In this document: positions 1 to 10,992 of the stretch, one piece after another
How the letters are laid out: the number at the start of each line of letters is the position of its first letter
Numbering within the stretch: position 1 is the stretch's first letter
DNA from: Sphaerulina vaccinii
Lineage: Eukaryota > Ascomycota > Dothideomycetes > Mycosphaerellales > Mycosphaerellaceae
DNA: 64,000 nt
Direction of reading: 5' to 3'
Assembly: GCA_022570795.1 (NCBI GenBank)
Contig: JAKUDP010000014.1
Span: 1,364,001-1,428,000 of the forward strand
Made by a program: the position numbers and the translations under genes
Notes under the pieces: model-generated
Databases searched by the model: none
Seen by the model: the letters and a program-made list of their open reading frames with translations, nothing else
What the model was told of the DNA's origin: nothing

Positions 1-72
1 ACAACGACGAAGCAAAAACATTACACAACGACCAAACACTACCTCGAATCAAAACCTCTCATCACGAGAACT

Positions 73-2489
73 ATGATGTCGTCGCGCCAATCTGAGGCCA
101 AGGGCGACAAAGATGTGCCACCGCTGGCAGTCTACCACATTTGCTGCATCTGCAAGAAGACCCGCAGTGAGCGCTACCATCGTGAGCACCCAATCCCAAT
201 GGACGGTCTTCCACCGCCTGGCGGAATCTGCAGGCGATGCCGAGTAGTTGAAGTGGAAGATCGCAAGCCTGCCGTTGAGCTTGTCGAAGAAGGAAGAAGC
301 AACGAAATCAAGATCGGCCTGTCGAGCTTCGTCCCAGAAGACGATGTCGTGACCAACGAAGAGTTCAGGCGCAGACGTACTCAGCATGTCTTGGATGAAG
401 TGAGTCGCATCGAGCTTGAGGTTGCTGACTCGACAAGATATGGACTTGGTCAAGATGTGCATAGTGACGCCTCTGAATTCACTGCTCCTATCAAGACTCG
501 AGAAGGTGCGTTCTACAGACACGTCCGCCAGCCGGAGATTCCGTCACCGCCAGTACCACCTGCAGCACCCGCAGGCTTCACCGCGATCAAGACTCGCGAA
601 GGAGTCGTTTACCGAGAGATTCGCGAACGTACAGCGCCAGAGGTCGACAGTGACAAGCAACAAGCTGCTGGTAATGTCCGTCGGATTGCCGTTCCACCTC
701 CGCCGCCACTCGAGGAAGAATCAGAAGTTGTAGCAATGGTCACTCGCACTAAAGCTGCAGCGTACGACAACCGCAGCTCAAGTTCGGCTGTTACCAAAGC
801 TCCATCTACTTCGGTTTCCAAGACTGGATCATCCAGAACAACCTACACAGAGTCCGAGATACGTAGACTGGCAAGAAAGGAGGTTGAGAAGTCTGAATCG
901 GAGATACGTCGACTGGCGAGGGAAGAGGTCGAGAAGTATCGAGGACTGGAGCGAATGATTGAAGCGCACAAAGATCCTTACGCGCATGGCAGGATGGTCG
1001 AGGTGCCACGTGTGCCAGTCGAACGCCGCATCGAGCAAGAGAAGGACACCGCAGCTGAAATGCCATGGAAATCTTCGAAGACGGCTCCTCGCAAAGACTC
1101 TGCTCTGGTCGCGGTTGAAGCTACCTCCAGCTCGGATGACTGGAACGCGCAAGTCCTACAGCAGAGCCTTTTGTATGTGCCTACGAACCCCCGGCAGACT
1201 CCGCCTAGCGTGGCGTCGACGCCTTCTCTGTCTTCCGTTGCAGCTTCAGACAAGACCCGAAAGCCGTTGGAAGACCGCACTCGTTATGTGTATCGTCAGT
1301 TTCCAGACCGTGGACAGCCTATCAACTATGCTAAGACCGAGAGCATCTCGGCTGCGAAGGTCGAAAAGCTACCCAAACGAGTCGATGAACTTCACCGGGA
1401 GTACAATCGTCAGGATCGTGGCCAGGCACAGCCTCGCATGACGCAAGCTGTTGTTTACCAACAGCACCTAGTCGACGATACATCCGATCAAGCACCGGGA
1501 TCTGATATGGATGTCAAGGCTGCTCATGCAGCGGCCGCGCCAGTATCTGAGTCGAGAGATCGCGTCCGTTCGCCGGATCGTGAGTACGAGTATAGGCGTC
1601 GCGTTGTCACGCCTGTGCTGCAGCCGCGTGAGGCCGCACCTCTATACAAGGAGACCAACGAGTATTACAGTTGCCGAAACCTGCCTAGGTCGTCCGAAGA
1701 TACTGAAACCGGGGCCCGGTCTCGTGTGGACAGCATACGCCGCCGTATTAGTGACGCTTCGAGCCGTGTGCACTTTTCTCAGAAATTGGGTAGGTCACGC
1801 TCACCGATCGTGAGACAACGAATTTGAGCTAACAGTCTATAGACATATCTCCTACGCCACCAGAGAGCGATGCGAGTTCCTCTGAGTTCCGGCATTATCG
1901 TGGTCGCCAACAGGTCAGCCTGGAGGTCGACAAAGACGCTCGCGGTAATGATCGTCGTGATCAGACTGCGAAGCCAACCGACCGCCAAACCAAGGACAAT
2001 CAGCCGTCTGAGCTCACGGCTTCGAGCAAGAACATCCCACCACCACCGCCTCTGAGTGAGAGTCCAACTCGGGAGCAACAGATGGCCAAGTCTAGACGCG
2101 ATGGCTATGGACCGTATGTGGATGCACCAAAGATCAGCGCAAGCTTGAACGTCGAGGATGGGAGTCGCAGCCGTTTCCGATCGATGGGAAGGTCTGCTCA
2201 AAATGGATACGGCCCGTACGTCAATGAGCAAAAGAGAAGCGCGAGCGTGGACGTCGAAGATGGAAGTTCGATCGCCAGCGCATCCTGGCACAGTAGCCAG
2301 GACGATCGATACCGGTACGAGAGACGACGAGGTGGTCGCTGAGAAGGCGATGCCCCGAAGTCCAAGGAACGCGCCAAACAGGACTCCTCCTCGAAGTCGA
2401 CGAAACACATCAAAGAGCACTCTTTGATAACTCAAATTGGAGAGCCGGTCTTGAAGATGATCAGAGAGGTGATGACGCAGAACTTCTAG
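73..2489 (+). CDS. Disordered protein with N-terminal CxxC-CxxC pair, unknown function
   Basis: I do not recognise this gene. Exon 1 (73-1789) joins exon 2 at 1843 across a well-formed intron (donor GTAGGT, branch GCTAAC, acceptor TAG) and keeps frame. Residues near 26-55 hold two Cys-x2-Cys pairs, a possible small zinc-binding knuckle. The rest is charged and disordered, with internal duplications: two IKTREG..YR segments (exon 1), two ESEIRRLAR.EVEK segments, and two GYGPYV...SAS..VEDGS segments in exon 2. The uninterrupted frame ends at a TGA at 2340-2342 (738 aa). In the same frame, 48 more open codons run to TAG at 2487-2489 and end in an amphipathic helix-like stretch. A 54-base intron at 2293-2346 would remove the TGA and give 769 aa. 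I chose the longer model, but the 3' end is uncertain. Confidence 0.65.
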
Positions 2490-2887
2490 GTAGTGATAGT
2501 GACATTTTAACCTAGCAATGGTTCTACGAAAGCAGACCGCTTCTCTCAGTTTTAGTGGCTGCTCGCTTTATCCTCGCTGTAAGGCAACTGTAACGCGAAG
2601 CGAGGACAAGCTTCGAACGAAGTCCAAACCTGGCCAATCGTGGTGCCTAGAACGACATCAAAACAAGGACAAGCCTGGTCGCATTCCTGTCGATGATTGA
2701 CACGTCATAGGCCGGTTCAACCACACATGAACCTTTCTTGCTTGATTGTTGAGTTTTCTATATCCATGATATATGATGTGGTGTGGCGCATTGACGATGT
2801 TGTGAGCAGGCACAAATACAACTGCATCTGCCCAGCCTTGGTTCTTGCAAAGTGCGACCAGCACAACACCTGAGCGCATACGATACA
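2490..2887. other. Intergenic region between two plus-strand genes
   Basis: This stretch is the 3' flank of the first gene and the promoter of the tetraspan gene. A 60-codon ORF at 2518-2700 has no recognisable features and is probably chance. No repeat or RNA gene was seen. Confidence 0.5.
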
Positions 2888-3828
2888 ATGCGCCTTCTAG
2901 CATTGGTTCCTATTGCTCTATGTATCACGTCTTTGGTTCTAGCATTCTTATGCCTCTTTGCTGGTTCGCAACGCGGTTTTCTTGAGGACTATGCCGTGAT
3001 CACAGTAAGTCTGCTACTCAAATTACTCGCAAGATACGCCTGTACTAACGACATATCCAGGTCAATACCTCTCGCCTTGGCCAAGATATCTTCAACACTT
3101 CAGAGTCTAGCTCCAACCCTCTGCTGAACTTCCTCGACAACATCTCCAACTCCATCGAACAAGAGATTGAAGATGGCATTACCGATATCGCCCACGAATT
3201 GGGAATCCATGACTTCTACTCTGCTCATCTCATGACCTATTGCGAAGGCTTCTATACTCCAGCTTCGGTCCCCAATGCCACTCTATCGAAGTCCGACATC
3301 TCGAAGAATGTCACACGATGTTCTAATCGGACTGCAATGTACGACTTGGACATCCAGCAGATCTTACAGCAAGAATTGGACGAAGGCGGCACGGGAATCG
3401 ACTTGTCAGATCTGAACTGGCCAGATGATATCCAGAAGGGTCTTGACGTGTTGAAGACTGCGGCGAAGGCGACATTCGTGTTGTATTGCATTGCAATTGG
3501 TTTCATCGGTCTTGCGCTGATAGCTGCTGTTGTCAGTCTGTTTCTGGCAGGCAGGCTGAGTGCGTTCATCAACCTGATTCTGGACTGGTTGGCTTTCATC
3601 GTGCTGGGTATTGCGAGCGCTATTGCTACTGCGATCGCTGTGAAGGGCGCGAACACGATCAATAAGTATGGAGATGACGTTGGCGTGAGTGCGTCTAAGG
3701 GTACGAAGTTTCTCATCATCACCTGGGTTGCAACTGGGTTGTTGTTGGTTTCTTCGATGATCTGGTGTGTGTTGGCAGTTCTTGGAAGGCGGCGCAAGAA
3801 GACGGGAACTGCACCGAAGTATGGTTGA
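2888..3828 (+). CDS. SUR7/PalI-type four-span membrane protein
   Basis: This is probably a plasma-membrane tetraspan of the SUR7/PalI class; members sit in cortical membrane domains (eisosomes) or in pH-sensing and fusion complexes. Exon 1 (2888-3004) encodes the first membrane segment. It joins exon 2 at 3061 after an intron with GTAAGT donor, ACTAAC branch and CAG acceptor, in phase 0, giving 294 aa. TM1 is at the N-terminus. It is followed by a long extracellular loop carrying N-glycosylation sequons and a Cys pair (YCEGFY and TRCSN), then three hydrophobic segments and a short basic tail (RRRKK). The arrangement fits SUR7 (PF06687) well; which subfamily it belongs to cannot be told. Its stop lies about 50 bases from the convergent F-box gene. 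Confidence 0.82.
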
Positions 3829-3878
3829 GTTGGGTTCTGTGGGCGCTTGTGGTTTATGTTGTTCCTCCGAAGACCCAT

Positions 3879-5423
3879 CTAATACCACCCATGACCATCC
3901 TCACCCAACTTCTTGTTCTTCGGATTCAAGCTCAGAAGTCGTTGACCTGGAATGTGGCCGCTCACGGCACTCTCAAAGATGCCTCCTACAGCTCTCCTTC
4001 CAATATTACTGAAACTTTGATATCCCTCCTCGTCTCTCTTACTCTGATTGTCAATTCCATTGATTGCAACCCACTCAGGAGAAGTATAAGGACTACTGCC
4101 GTCTCCTAAGTCACTCCACCTCGTCACAACGATCGTATGTTTGAAGGCAAAGTCCTTGTCATTCTTATCTTCCGTGAGCCTGATCTCGACCAGGTACTCT
4201 GTGGGACATTCTGGACATCTCCTCGCTGGCCGACATTCGTCGCAACCACGTACAATAAAGTCTGGTCGCGCAGCTGCACGATCGACCTTAAGGGTTCGTT
4301 GAAGTTGTTTATGGATAGGGTCGGGAGGAGAGGGAACGTGCGACATCATGCATTTACAAATCTTCATAAGATCTCCGTCTCGCCAATGTGCACACACTGA
4401 GAAGAAGGGTATGTATTCTTCGCGATCGTAGAGAATGTGGCGTTCGGCAGTTTCGGTGAGTTCCTTAGCTGGTGGAGCAAAAGCTTGTGAGACGACTCTC
4501 ATGAGAAGACGGTCGTCGTGAATCGTATAGCGCGTATGGTGAGACCAGCCACTATCCTTGCATTTCCAGCGTCGAGAAAGACTATTGAAGTCGATGCCAT
4601 AGGACGGCCCAAAGCGAGCCGCACGGAGCGCGAGTTGAACGAAAGCATATGGGAGTTGGCGTCCGTGTGTTAGGCGCAATCGCGGCAGGACGGAGGCTTT
4701 GACTGCAGGGCATAGAAAGATCGGGTTACCAACATAGTCGATCTTGAGCATTTCTTTTCCAGGCTGTAGGCGTTTGTGATACTTTGCACATGGGAAGCAC
4801 AAAAGTTGATCAGGATATTGCTCGTCCATCGTGTTGAGGAATGTATGCTTGTAATGCTGGTTGTCGGGACTGTTCAGAGACTGCAAGGGCATATGACCCA
4901 GTTTGCGTCTCAGGACCTTGGTAGACATTGATAGTAGTACAGCATCAATGGGATCGAGGTATGAAGCTATACGTTTCCATAGTTCGTCTGGCAGAGAGGC
5001 AATGCGTTGCTCATGCTGTGGCGACACGAGCATGCCTTGCCGTCTCCTCCGTCTGGCAAGGCCTGGGTCCTCTCGCTCTCTAACAGCATGATCAACCAAA
5101 GTCTCGGCAGAGTCGTTCATGCCATGCAACATTTCGCCATGATCCTTTTCCTTTTCTCTCAGAGTCCTCTTCCTGGTTCCGGCCATGGTCTGCTGACCAC
5201 CAAAGACTTCATAATTCCTCTCGCCGAGCTCGTTGACATCGTCGGCGGCAGCGGCAGCTGGTCCAGGTCCTCGTTTGCGCAGCTTCTTGCTTTCCTTCTT
5301 CTTGCGCTTCTCGACAGCCTCTTTGCTTTCACTGTAGCTCTCATCTTTTCTAAAGGTTCGTCCAATTCTGGAAACAAGCTTGGAAGAGAAGCTGTTCGGA
5401 TTCACTGCTCTGCCAACGTCCAT
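3879..5423 (-). CDS. F-box domain protein
   Basis: This intronless gene encodes 514 aa from the first in-frame ATG (5421-5423; the frame opens slightly upstream only with GTG). Residues 1-55 are basic and lysine-rich, possibly a nuclear signal. Residues about 140-177 form an F-box (LPDELWKRIASYLDP), the segment that binds Skp1 in SCF ubiquitin ligases. The C-terminal part has several Cys clusters (CFPC, CKC, CDEC...CPEC) that could bind metal, and no LRR, WD40 or Kelch repeats. Similar F-box proteins are abundant and mostly uncharacterised in Dothideomycetes, so the substrate cannot be predicted. It converges on the SUR7-type gene. Confidence 0.75.
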   Translation of the reverse strand: MDVGRAVNPNSFSSKLVSRIGRTFRKDESYSESKEAVEKRKKKESKKLRKRGPGPAAAAADDVNELGERNYEVFGGQQTMAGTRKRTLREKEKDHGEMLHGMNDSAETLVDHAVREREDPGLARRRRRQGMLVSPQHEQRIASLPDELWKRIASYLDPIDAVLLSMSTKVLRRKLGHMPLQSLNSPDNQHYKHTFLNTMDEQYPDQLLCFPCAKYHKRLQPGKEMLKIDYVGNPIFLCPAVKASVLPRLRLTHGRQLPYAFVQLALRAARFGPSYGIDFNSLSRRWKCKDSGWSHHTRYTIHDDRLLMRVVSQAFAPPAKELTETAERHILYDREEYIPFFSVCAHWRDGDLMKICKCMMSHVPSPPDPIHKQLQRTLKVDRAAARPDFIVRGCDECRPARRCPECPTEYLVEIRLTEDKNDKDFAFKHTIVVTRWSDLGDGSSPYTSPEWVAINGIDNQSKRDEEGYQSFSNIGRRAVGGIFESAVSGHIPGQRLLSLNPKNKKLGEDGHGWY

Positions 5424-5819
5424 TCTAACCACAATTCCTTGTCCTGGCGGGCAGGATTATGCAAGAATAAATAGATGAGTACTGATGTATGTTGCTCTAA
5501 TGTTGATGTTTTGTCTGACATTTCTGATATTTGCCTTCTCGCTGACCTCATACCGGGGCTGCCGGCGTCTGTTTTGGAGGATCGACGCGCTAGAACCACG
5601 GTCTTTGAGATTCACATATCATGAAAGCAAGGTATATATCGTGTTGTCAGTGACAAACACGTATAGTGTAGGCAGTATGTAATATAGTGAGGCTGAAATC
5701 AGCGCTGCTAGAGTACCAATTCAGACGAGTGCACTTCACGATTGCATTCTACGTAGGAGTTCGAAGTGTTCACATCCCGACCGGTTCGACGCCCTCATAA
5801 GCCATCTATCCTATACGTT
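5424..5819. other. Intergenic region between two minus-strand genes
   Basis: This is the 3' flank of the PX-domain gene and the promoter of the F-box gene. A perfect match to the tRNA B-box consensus at 5783-5793 lacks a partner A box and a T-stem. Nothing else is apparent. Confidence 0.5.
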
Positions 5820-8780
5820 CTATTCAGCCATTACCATCCTTAGCATAGCTAAGAATTGCGGCATCATTTTATGCAATTCAGAAATCTCTGGCTTCACAGG
5901 CTCGCCAGAAGTTCGCTTGAGCACATCCTGCCGTCTTCTTCTGCGCCTCCTTTCAGCCTCAATGGGATCATCTTCGTCTTCCTCATCTGAGTCGGAGTCT
6001 TCATCGTCTTCATCACCCATATCCATATCTGCCAAATCCTGAGCATCGAGCCCGAAGTCACTAGGTTTGAATGTCGACCCAAGACCACCCATGCCGTCGT
6101 CCTGAGCACCTCCTCCACCAGACGCCATCTTCTGTCGCGTCTTGTCCGAGTGCCAGCGTTTCCTCGCAGTTTGCCACTTGATCAAACTATTGATCTCCCG
6201 CAGGGCGACTTGTTGGTCGACCTGCTTCATTTCTAGCGCGCCTGCCACTAGTGCATTCATGTCGAGTTTGCCACCTTTAGGTCCATTGCGTAGGAAGTCG
6301 AGAATCCCTTCTATCCAAGTCATCAGTTTGTCGAATAGTCCATTATCGTGAAGATGGACTTCGTGTATGAACTTGTACAGGTCGTCTTCATGTCTCTCGC
6401 AGAGGTCGATGAAGCTCTGTACAGTCTGGTTTGGATCAGCGCTGACGTCCTGCCGCTGAGCCTTTTCTATTGTCTGGATGGCATCGTCGGCGAAGCGGGC
6501 AAAGTCAGTGACACTGTTGTAGACATTCGCGCTCTTGTAGACACGGACCAAAGGTTCGTAAAAGATTGTGAAGAGGTCACGGAACAGGTTTAGAGTGTTC
6601 GGCTCCTGCACCATCTCCAGCATCATCTTCTTGTCTCGTTGTCGAGTGTTCAATTTCAGCAGTTGTTTCAGTCTTGCGAACAGCTCCGCTCCTTGGCGCA
6701 TCTCCTCGTCAACGTTCTCGACGGCGTTGTCCCAAGCCACATAAGCATTGAAGACTCGGCCAATCTGCTCAGACGACAACGTAGGTTCGATCTCTTCGCT
6801 TTGTAAGATTTTGACTAGTAGGTCCACTTGCTCATCCTGTGCTTCCTGTCGAATGTTATTCTTGACCTCCTGATACGTCTCTGTGTAATTCCTGATCTTC
6901 TCAGTCAATGTAGGGTCGTCGATCTTTGCAGTGAGGGAGTCGATTGATTTCTGCAAGCTGCGTATTCCGTCGCCCACAGCGAGCCCAAATATGCGCTGTA
7001 GAAGGGAGTTGGCTCCAAGAGGCTGCGCCATGAAGATATCAAGTACGCTTTTCATGACTGCAGCAGGGTTGGTGAACCGAATGACCTGCTTTAGCGCGCT
7101 GTACGGCACTAGGCTGTGTATTCGTTTGGCCTGAGCAAATAATTCTGGTGAGTTGTCTTCGGCCAAGAACATGTGATACAGAGTGGCAGCGACTTCTATG
7201 CGAAGCCACTCTGCGAACTTCTTGTACTCGGGATCAAGATTTGCAAGCTTGTCCTTGATCTTGATCTCTGAGAACAGGTTCCGAAGGCCATTCGCCTCCA
7301 CGACGCTGCGTCGAAACTTCTCCATGTGGATGTCCAGCTCCCGTGCTCGGTCTCTGGCCACTTCGAAGAACTGTCGCTGCTCTTCCAGACGTTTCTCGTC
7401 CATATTCTTGCGACGCTGAATGTCCTTGTTCTCTTCCTGGTTTGGTATGAACGGTTCCAGTGTCAAGAATTCGTACATAGCGCGAGAGTTGGATATTGCT
7501 TCATTGGACAGGAAGTTTCGAAGAAATGCGCGTAATGATACGCGCTGGTCTTCTCGATGTAAGACAGTGTCGGCTGGGCTCTCCTTCATCAAAGATGCCG
7601 CAGACGCTCTAGGGCTGTCAGTCGAAGCGCGCGGAGAGCCAGTCGTGAGTGAGCTACGCGATGCGTTACGGCCGTGTCGACTGCTGCCACCACCGGTCCA
7701 CGAGGACAAATAACCTCGAATCCCTCCACCAGACTCTGTCGCTGCGTCTGGAGAAGGATCGCTTGGAGTCCTAGTGTCTTGCGTTGACAGCGAAGAGACA
7801 CTATCACTATCGACATCATCTCGACCGCTGTATAGCGATTGTGCCTTGTTCTTACGAGGCAAAGGAGGCAGGACTTTACCCGGGAGCTCCAGACGCAACT
7901 TCTTGTGCATCTTCGCGAAATCGCCAAACCGCCTTGCAACGTAGCGTTCCTTCTCATCCTTGTGCTTCACGCGCAGAATGAACTCTGCATGTCGATGCTG
8001 TCGAACATGCCTCTTGACACTGACCAAGCGCACGCCTGCAACGTTCACATCCCACCCATTGATGAAGTGGCCCTCAGGCATATTGACTATGAGTCCCTGC
8101 TCGTTGGCCCCACGATCGACCACCTCCATCTCTGCAAAGCGGATACGCTCTTCATACCCAGAGGCCGTCGGAATACCGGAGACCATCATAAGCTCCACCA
8201 GCTTCGTCGCCTTGAGCGCCAACTTCGCGCGTTTTGTCTGCTCCAGCCTATCATCTGCAGAAGAGATATGCTTGTTGGCGAAGCTCTCCAGAAATGATTG
8301 CAGCTTATCCTGCCAGAACTCCTTCTCCTTCGCCTTATCGAGAAATGGGAAGTTGCGCACATGATGCACGAAGATATAACGCAGCAGTGGCAGCTCCGAG
8401 TCCTCTGGAGCTACCTCGCCGACGTCTGAATGGAACGGGGCTCCGAAGCGCTTCAGAGCTGTAGGATGAGAAAGCTCGCTGATCTCCCATTCTGTCTGGT
8501 AGGAGATCAATTCGCGCTTGAGATAATGCTCCTGCTTGCCTGTAAGAATAGACCCAGGCGGCGGGACCGATTGTGCGGACGCTGTAGTCATGACCGAAGG
8601 CTCATTTCTCTTAAGTTGTTGGCGCTGCTGTAGCACTTTCGCCTGCGCTGCCTGCTCTTCTGTCGTCTCGGGTGCGTCCACAAAGTACTGGCTCTCGATA
8701 GTATCGGTTCGCTTTGGAGGAAACGGCGGAGGTGAAGCAGGAGTGACCTCGACGGCGGGGCCATTGGTATAGGAAGCCAT
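5820..8780 (-). CDS. PX-domain lipid-binding protein with PXB and DUF3818 (yeast Lec1/YPR097W type)
   Basis: The gene has no introns and encodes 986 aa from the first ATG (8778-8780); the frame opens upstream only from GTG. After a disordered Pro-rich leader come a PX-associated (PXB) helical region (residues about 75-215), a PX domain (about 230-315, with a PLPRKNK proline/basic motif near its end), a Ser-rich linker and a long helical region matching DUF3818. The tail contains an acidic run (DMGDEDDEDSDSDEED) and then a basic cluster. This order matches the single yeast protein YPR097W (Lec1), which binds phosphoinositides and is linked to lipid and sterol distribution at membrane contacts. 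The domain architecture is clear; the precise role in this fungus is inference. Confidence 0.88.
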   Translation of the reverse strand: MASYTNGPAVEVTPASPPPFPPKRTDTIESQYFVDAPETTEEQAAQAKVLQQRQQLKRNEPSVMTTASAQSVPPPGSILTGKQEHYLKRELISYQTEWEISELSHPTALKRFGAPFHSDVGEVAPEDSELPLLRYIFVHHVRNFPFLDKAKEKEFWQDKLQSFLESFANKHISSADDRLEQTKRAKLALKATKLVELMMVSGIPTASGYEERIRFAEMEVVDRGANEQGLIVNMPEGHFINGWDVNVAGVRLVSVKRHVRQHRHAEFILRVKHKDEKERYVARRFGDFAKMHKKLRLELPGKVLPPLPRKNKAQSLYSGRDDVDSDSVSSLSTQDTRTPSDPSPDAATESGGGIRGYLSSWTGGGSSRHGRNASRSSLTTGSPRASTDSPRASAASLMKESPADTVLHREDQRVSLRAFLRNFLSNEAISNSRAMYEFLTLEPFIPNQEENKDIQRRKNMDEKRLEEQRQFFEVARDRARELDIHMEKFRRSVVEANGLRNLFSEIKIKDKLANLDPEYKKFAEWLRIEVAATLYHMFLAEDNSPELFAQAKRIHSLVPYSALKQVIRFTNPAAVMKSVLDIFMAQPLGANSLLQRIFGLAVGDGIRSLQKSIDSLTAKIDDPTLTEKIRNYTETYQEVKNNIRQEAQDEQVDLLVKILQSEEIEPTLSSEQIGRVFNAYVAWDNAVENVDEEMRQGAELFARLKQLLKLNTRQRDKKMMLEMVQEPNTLNLFRDLFTIFYEPLVRVYKSANVYNSVTDFARFADDAIQTIEKAQRQDVSADPNQTVQSFIDLCERHEDDLYKFIHEVHLHDNGLFDKLMTWIEGILDFLRNGPKGGKLDMNALVAGALEMKQVDQQVALREINSLIKWQTARKRWHSDKTRQKMASGGGGAQDDGMGGLGSTFKPSDFGLDAQDLADMDMGDEDDEDSDSDEEDEDDPIEAERRRRRRRQDVLKRTSGEPVKPEISELHKMMPQFLAMLRMVMAE

Positions 8781-9538
8781 TTCTGCTTGCTGCAGCTGTG
8801 AGTCGCAGGATGTTTGAGAGCGAATGCAGGCGTCCGCGACCACAGAACTTCGAGGTAATCGCTTAGCAAGACATGGATACAGAGGGAGCGAGCGTCAGCG
8901 TCAGGCCGTAGGAAGTATGGCTGACTGGGTGGTGGATGAGTAGTAAAAGGTATAGCAGGAGAATAGTGGGAAGTGCTGCTAGTCAGGTAGAAAGTGCTTC
9001 GAGCAGCAGCAGATCACGTCTCCCACCAAGCATGACGATGCTCTCTTTCCGCGGCGTCTACGTACGAGGCCGCAATTGCCAACCCATGTCAAAACACCCT
9101 CACCAAACGCCGGAGGGCTGGGCGCAGCAAGTCTTGCATATTGGCATGCAAGCGCAATGTCTGCCAAGTGTACAGCTCTCTGTGGCTACGAAGGAACATG
9201 CTGGTCTAAACATTATACCTCAACAACCGCGCGGTCATCATCAGCTGCTCCACATCCATGCCGATCAGAAAGCTTGTCTCCTCAGCCCTGCTGACTGATG
9301 CAGCGACGCGACAACCACTTTCAAGGCTTTGTCGACATCCCTGAGGCCAGTAGTAGTACTGTACCTTAGATTGATAGGCCAACTCCCGCACTCGACAACA
9401 ACAAGTGCAACACCATCGCAACAGATGGCATGCTGGCGAGATGCTCGTCCAGAAGTGGCGCTGCGGGTTTCAGCAGATGCTTCTCGACTTGTGCACGGCG
9501 GCTAGAGCAGACGCGTGTACGCGTTCCTTGTAGAAGTA
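8781..9538. promoter_or_regulatory. Divergent intergenic region
   Basis: This is shared upstream sequence of the PX-domain gene (minus) and the alpha/beta-hydrolase-like gene (plus). Only short overlapping ORFs are present and no specific motif could be assigned. Confidence 0.45.
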
Positions 9539-10669
9539 ATGGAAGCTTTGATCTGGAGTAAGCTAGCACTCATCTTCGATGATATATTTGAGCTAAGAGG
9601 AACCAGTATTTACTATCCATCTCACTACTCGCCACGGCCGAGCAGAGCCTCACAAGCAGCACTGATCTACTTGCCTCGGGGACCACTTCTTCATAAACCC
9701 AAGCATGACGAGTTGAATCTGGCCACTCTACGAAGCACACTGTCCTTCCCTATCATCAGTATCAACTACCGTTGCAGTAACGAGCACAAGTATCCAACAG
9801 CAATCCATGATGCTATTGCCGGCTATGACTGGGTTGTGCAGAACGTCTGTAATGCAAGCACGAGCACCAATAGATTAAGTCACGAACATACTGGCCATAG
9901 AATTGCCGTCTGTGGTGAGCTCCTGGGCGGCTCATTAGCTACAACGCTCGCCTTGACAGAATGCCGAGCCAACGAGCCCACTGCCGTAGTAGCTGCTGCA
10001 GTCAACATCCCTCTTACGAGCTGGGTGGACATCGAGGACGATTATGCTGCTCAACCTGTGTCAGGACACCAGAACCAGCTCACAGTTCATGAATTACATC
10101 GACAGAGAAACTCACTCTTCCGCAATCCAGCAGCCTATTTCGATCCGTTCGCGTCTCCGGCTCTGTTCTTTCGTGCTGCGGGTTCGACAGTTCCAATCTC
10201 GAAGCCGCCGCTCACTGATATGGAGGAGCTCGCAGAATTGGAGAAACAGGATTTCTTTCGGACTCAGCTAGCTCTTAGTGCTGTTTCGAATGCCTACGCA
10301 TCGGCAGACGACCGTGCCATGACATCGGATGTGGAAGTTGAGACGGTTAGGAAGTCCTCAAGAAGATTCCCAAGCAAATCGCTTGCTTTACGTCTGCCAC
10401 GATTTCGAGTCACTTCTGGAGAAGCCTCAGTACTTGCTGAGCAATCGGAGGAGTTGGTGGATTCCTTGAATAAAGCTGTGGAGAGGCAGAGTAAGGCGAG
10501 GTCTTCTTCCTCTCGAGGTCGACCTGGGGCGGATATTCTGCAAGGACGTGCAGCATCGGAGATGGTGATGTTTCGAGAATTCGAGGGTGAAGGTCTGTGG
10601 GATGACTCAGAAGGAGGGAGATCGAGAATGCGAGATACTGCTCTGTGGTTAGAGGAGGCTTTGCGGTAG
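9539..10669 (+). CDS. Alpha/beta-hydrolase-fold protein lacking the nucleophile serine
   Basis: This encodes 376 aa from the first ATG (9539), in one exon. The N-terminal half has hydrolase-fold-3 spacing: a strand with YLPRG where esterases carry the HGGG oxyanion motif, then SINYR, a helix with YDWV, and the nucleophile-elbow region AVCGELLGGSLA. Active lipases/esterases of this fold have GxSxG there; here the serine position is leucine. The C-terminal third is basic and Ser-rich, and no convincing Asp/His pair is visible. The fold assignment is fairly safe. Catalysis is doubtful: it may be a pseudo-hydrolase with a binding or structural role. It converges on the complex I ESSS gene. Confidence 0.7.
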   Translation: MEALIWSKLALIFDDIFELRGTSIYYPSHYSPRPSRASQAALIYLPRGPLLHKPKHDELNLATLRSTLSFPIISINYRCSNEHKYPTAIHDAIAGYDWVVQNVCNASTSTNRLSHEHTGHRIAVCGELLGGSLATTLALTECRANEPTAVVAAAVNIPLTSWVDIEDDYAAQPVSGHQNQLTVHELHRQRNSLFRNPAAYFDPFASPALFFRAAGSTVPISKPPLTDMEELAELEKQDFFRTQLALSAVSNAYASADDRAMTSDVEVETVRKSSRRFPSKSLALRLPRFRVTSGEASVLAEQSEELVDSLNKAVERQSKARSSSSRGRPGADILQGRAASEMVMFREFEGEGLWDDSEGGRSRMRDTALWLEEALR

Positions 10670-10992
10670 TCGTAGCGTGAGCTGTTTCCACATTCGATAT
10701 ACGTTAGCACTGTACTTCCTGCACGCATTCTGCATCATCTGCCCAAGTACGTTTCGTTGCGTTGAGCGTCAATCAGAGCCATGCGTGAGTGCGACGGGAG
10801 TAGAAGGGCTGGTGTTCATAAGCTGGTCACCGACCAACTGCTTCGTGCTGCGGACGCGCTTGACTGGGTATGTACATATATCAATTTGTCAAACTTCGCC
10901 GCACGCGCTCTCTAGACCTTTGATGTTCTCTCTTTCTAGTCCCAGTCCTCCATCCGTACTTCAAGCCATTCGCGCTGTGGAGCTGGCAAAGC
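10670..10992. other. Intergenic region between convergent genes
   Basis: The 3' flanks of the hydrolase-like gene and the ESSS subunit gene meet here. No feature was seen. Confidence 0.4.

Noticed and set aside
2340..2348. Programmed stop readthrough at TGA
   Set aside because: The stop is not followed by CTA, the context of known fungal readthrough; splicing is the simpler explanation.
5783..5793. Exact tRNA B-box consensus
   Set aside because: No A box at the right distance and no T-stem pairing.
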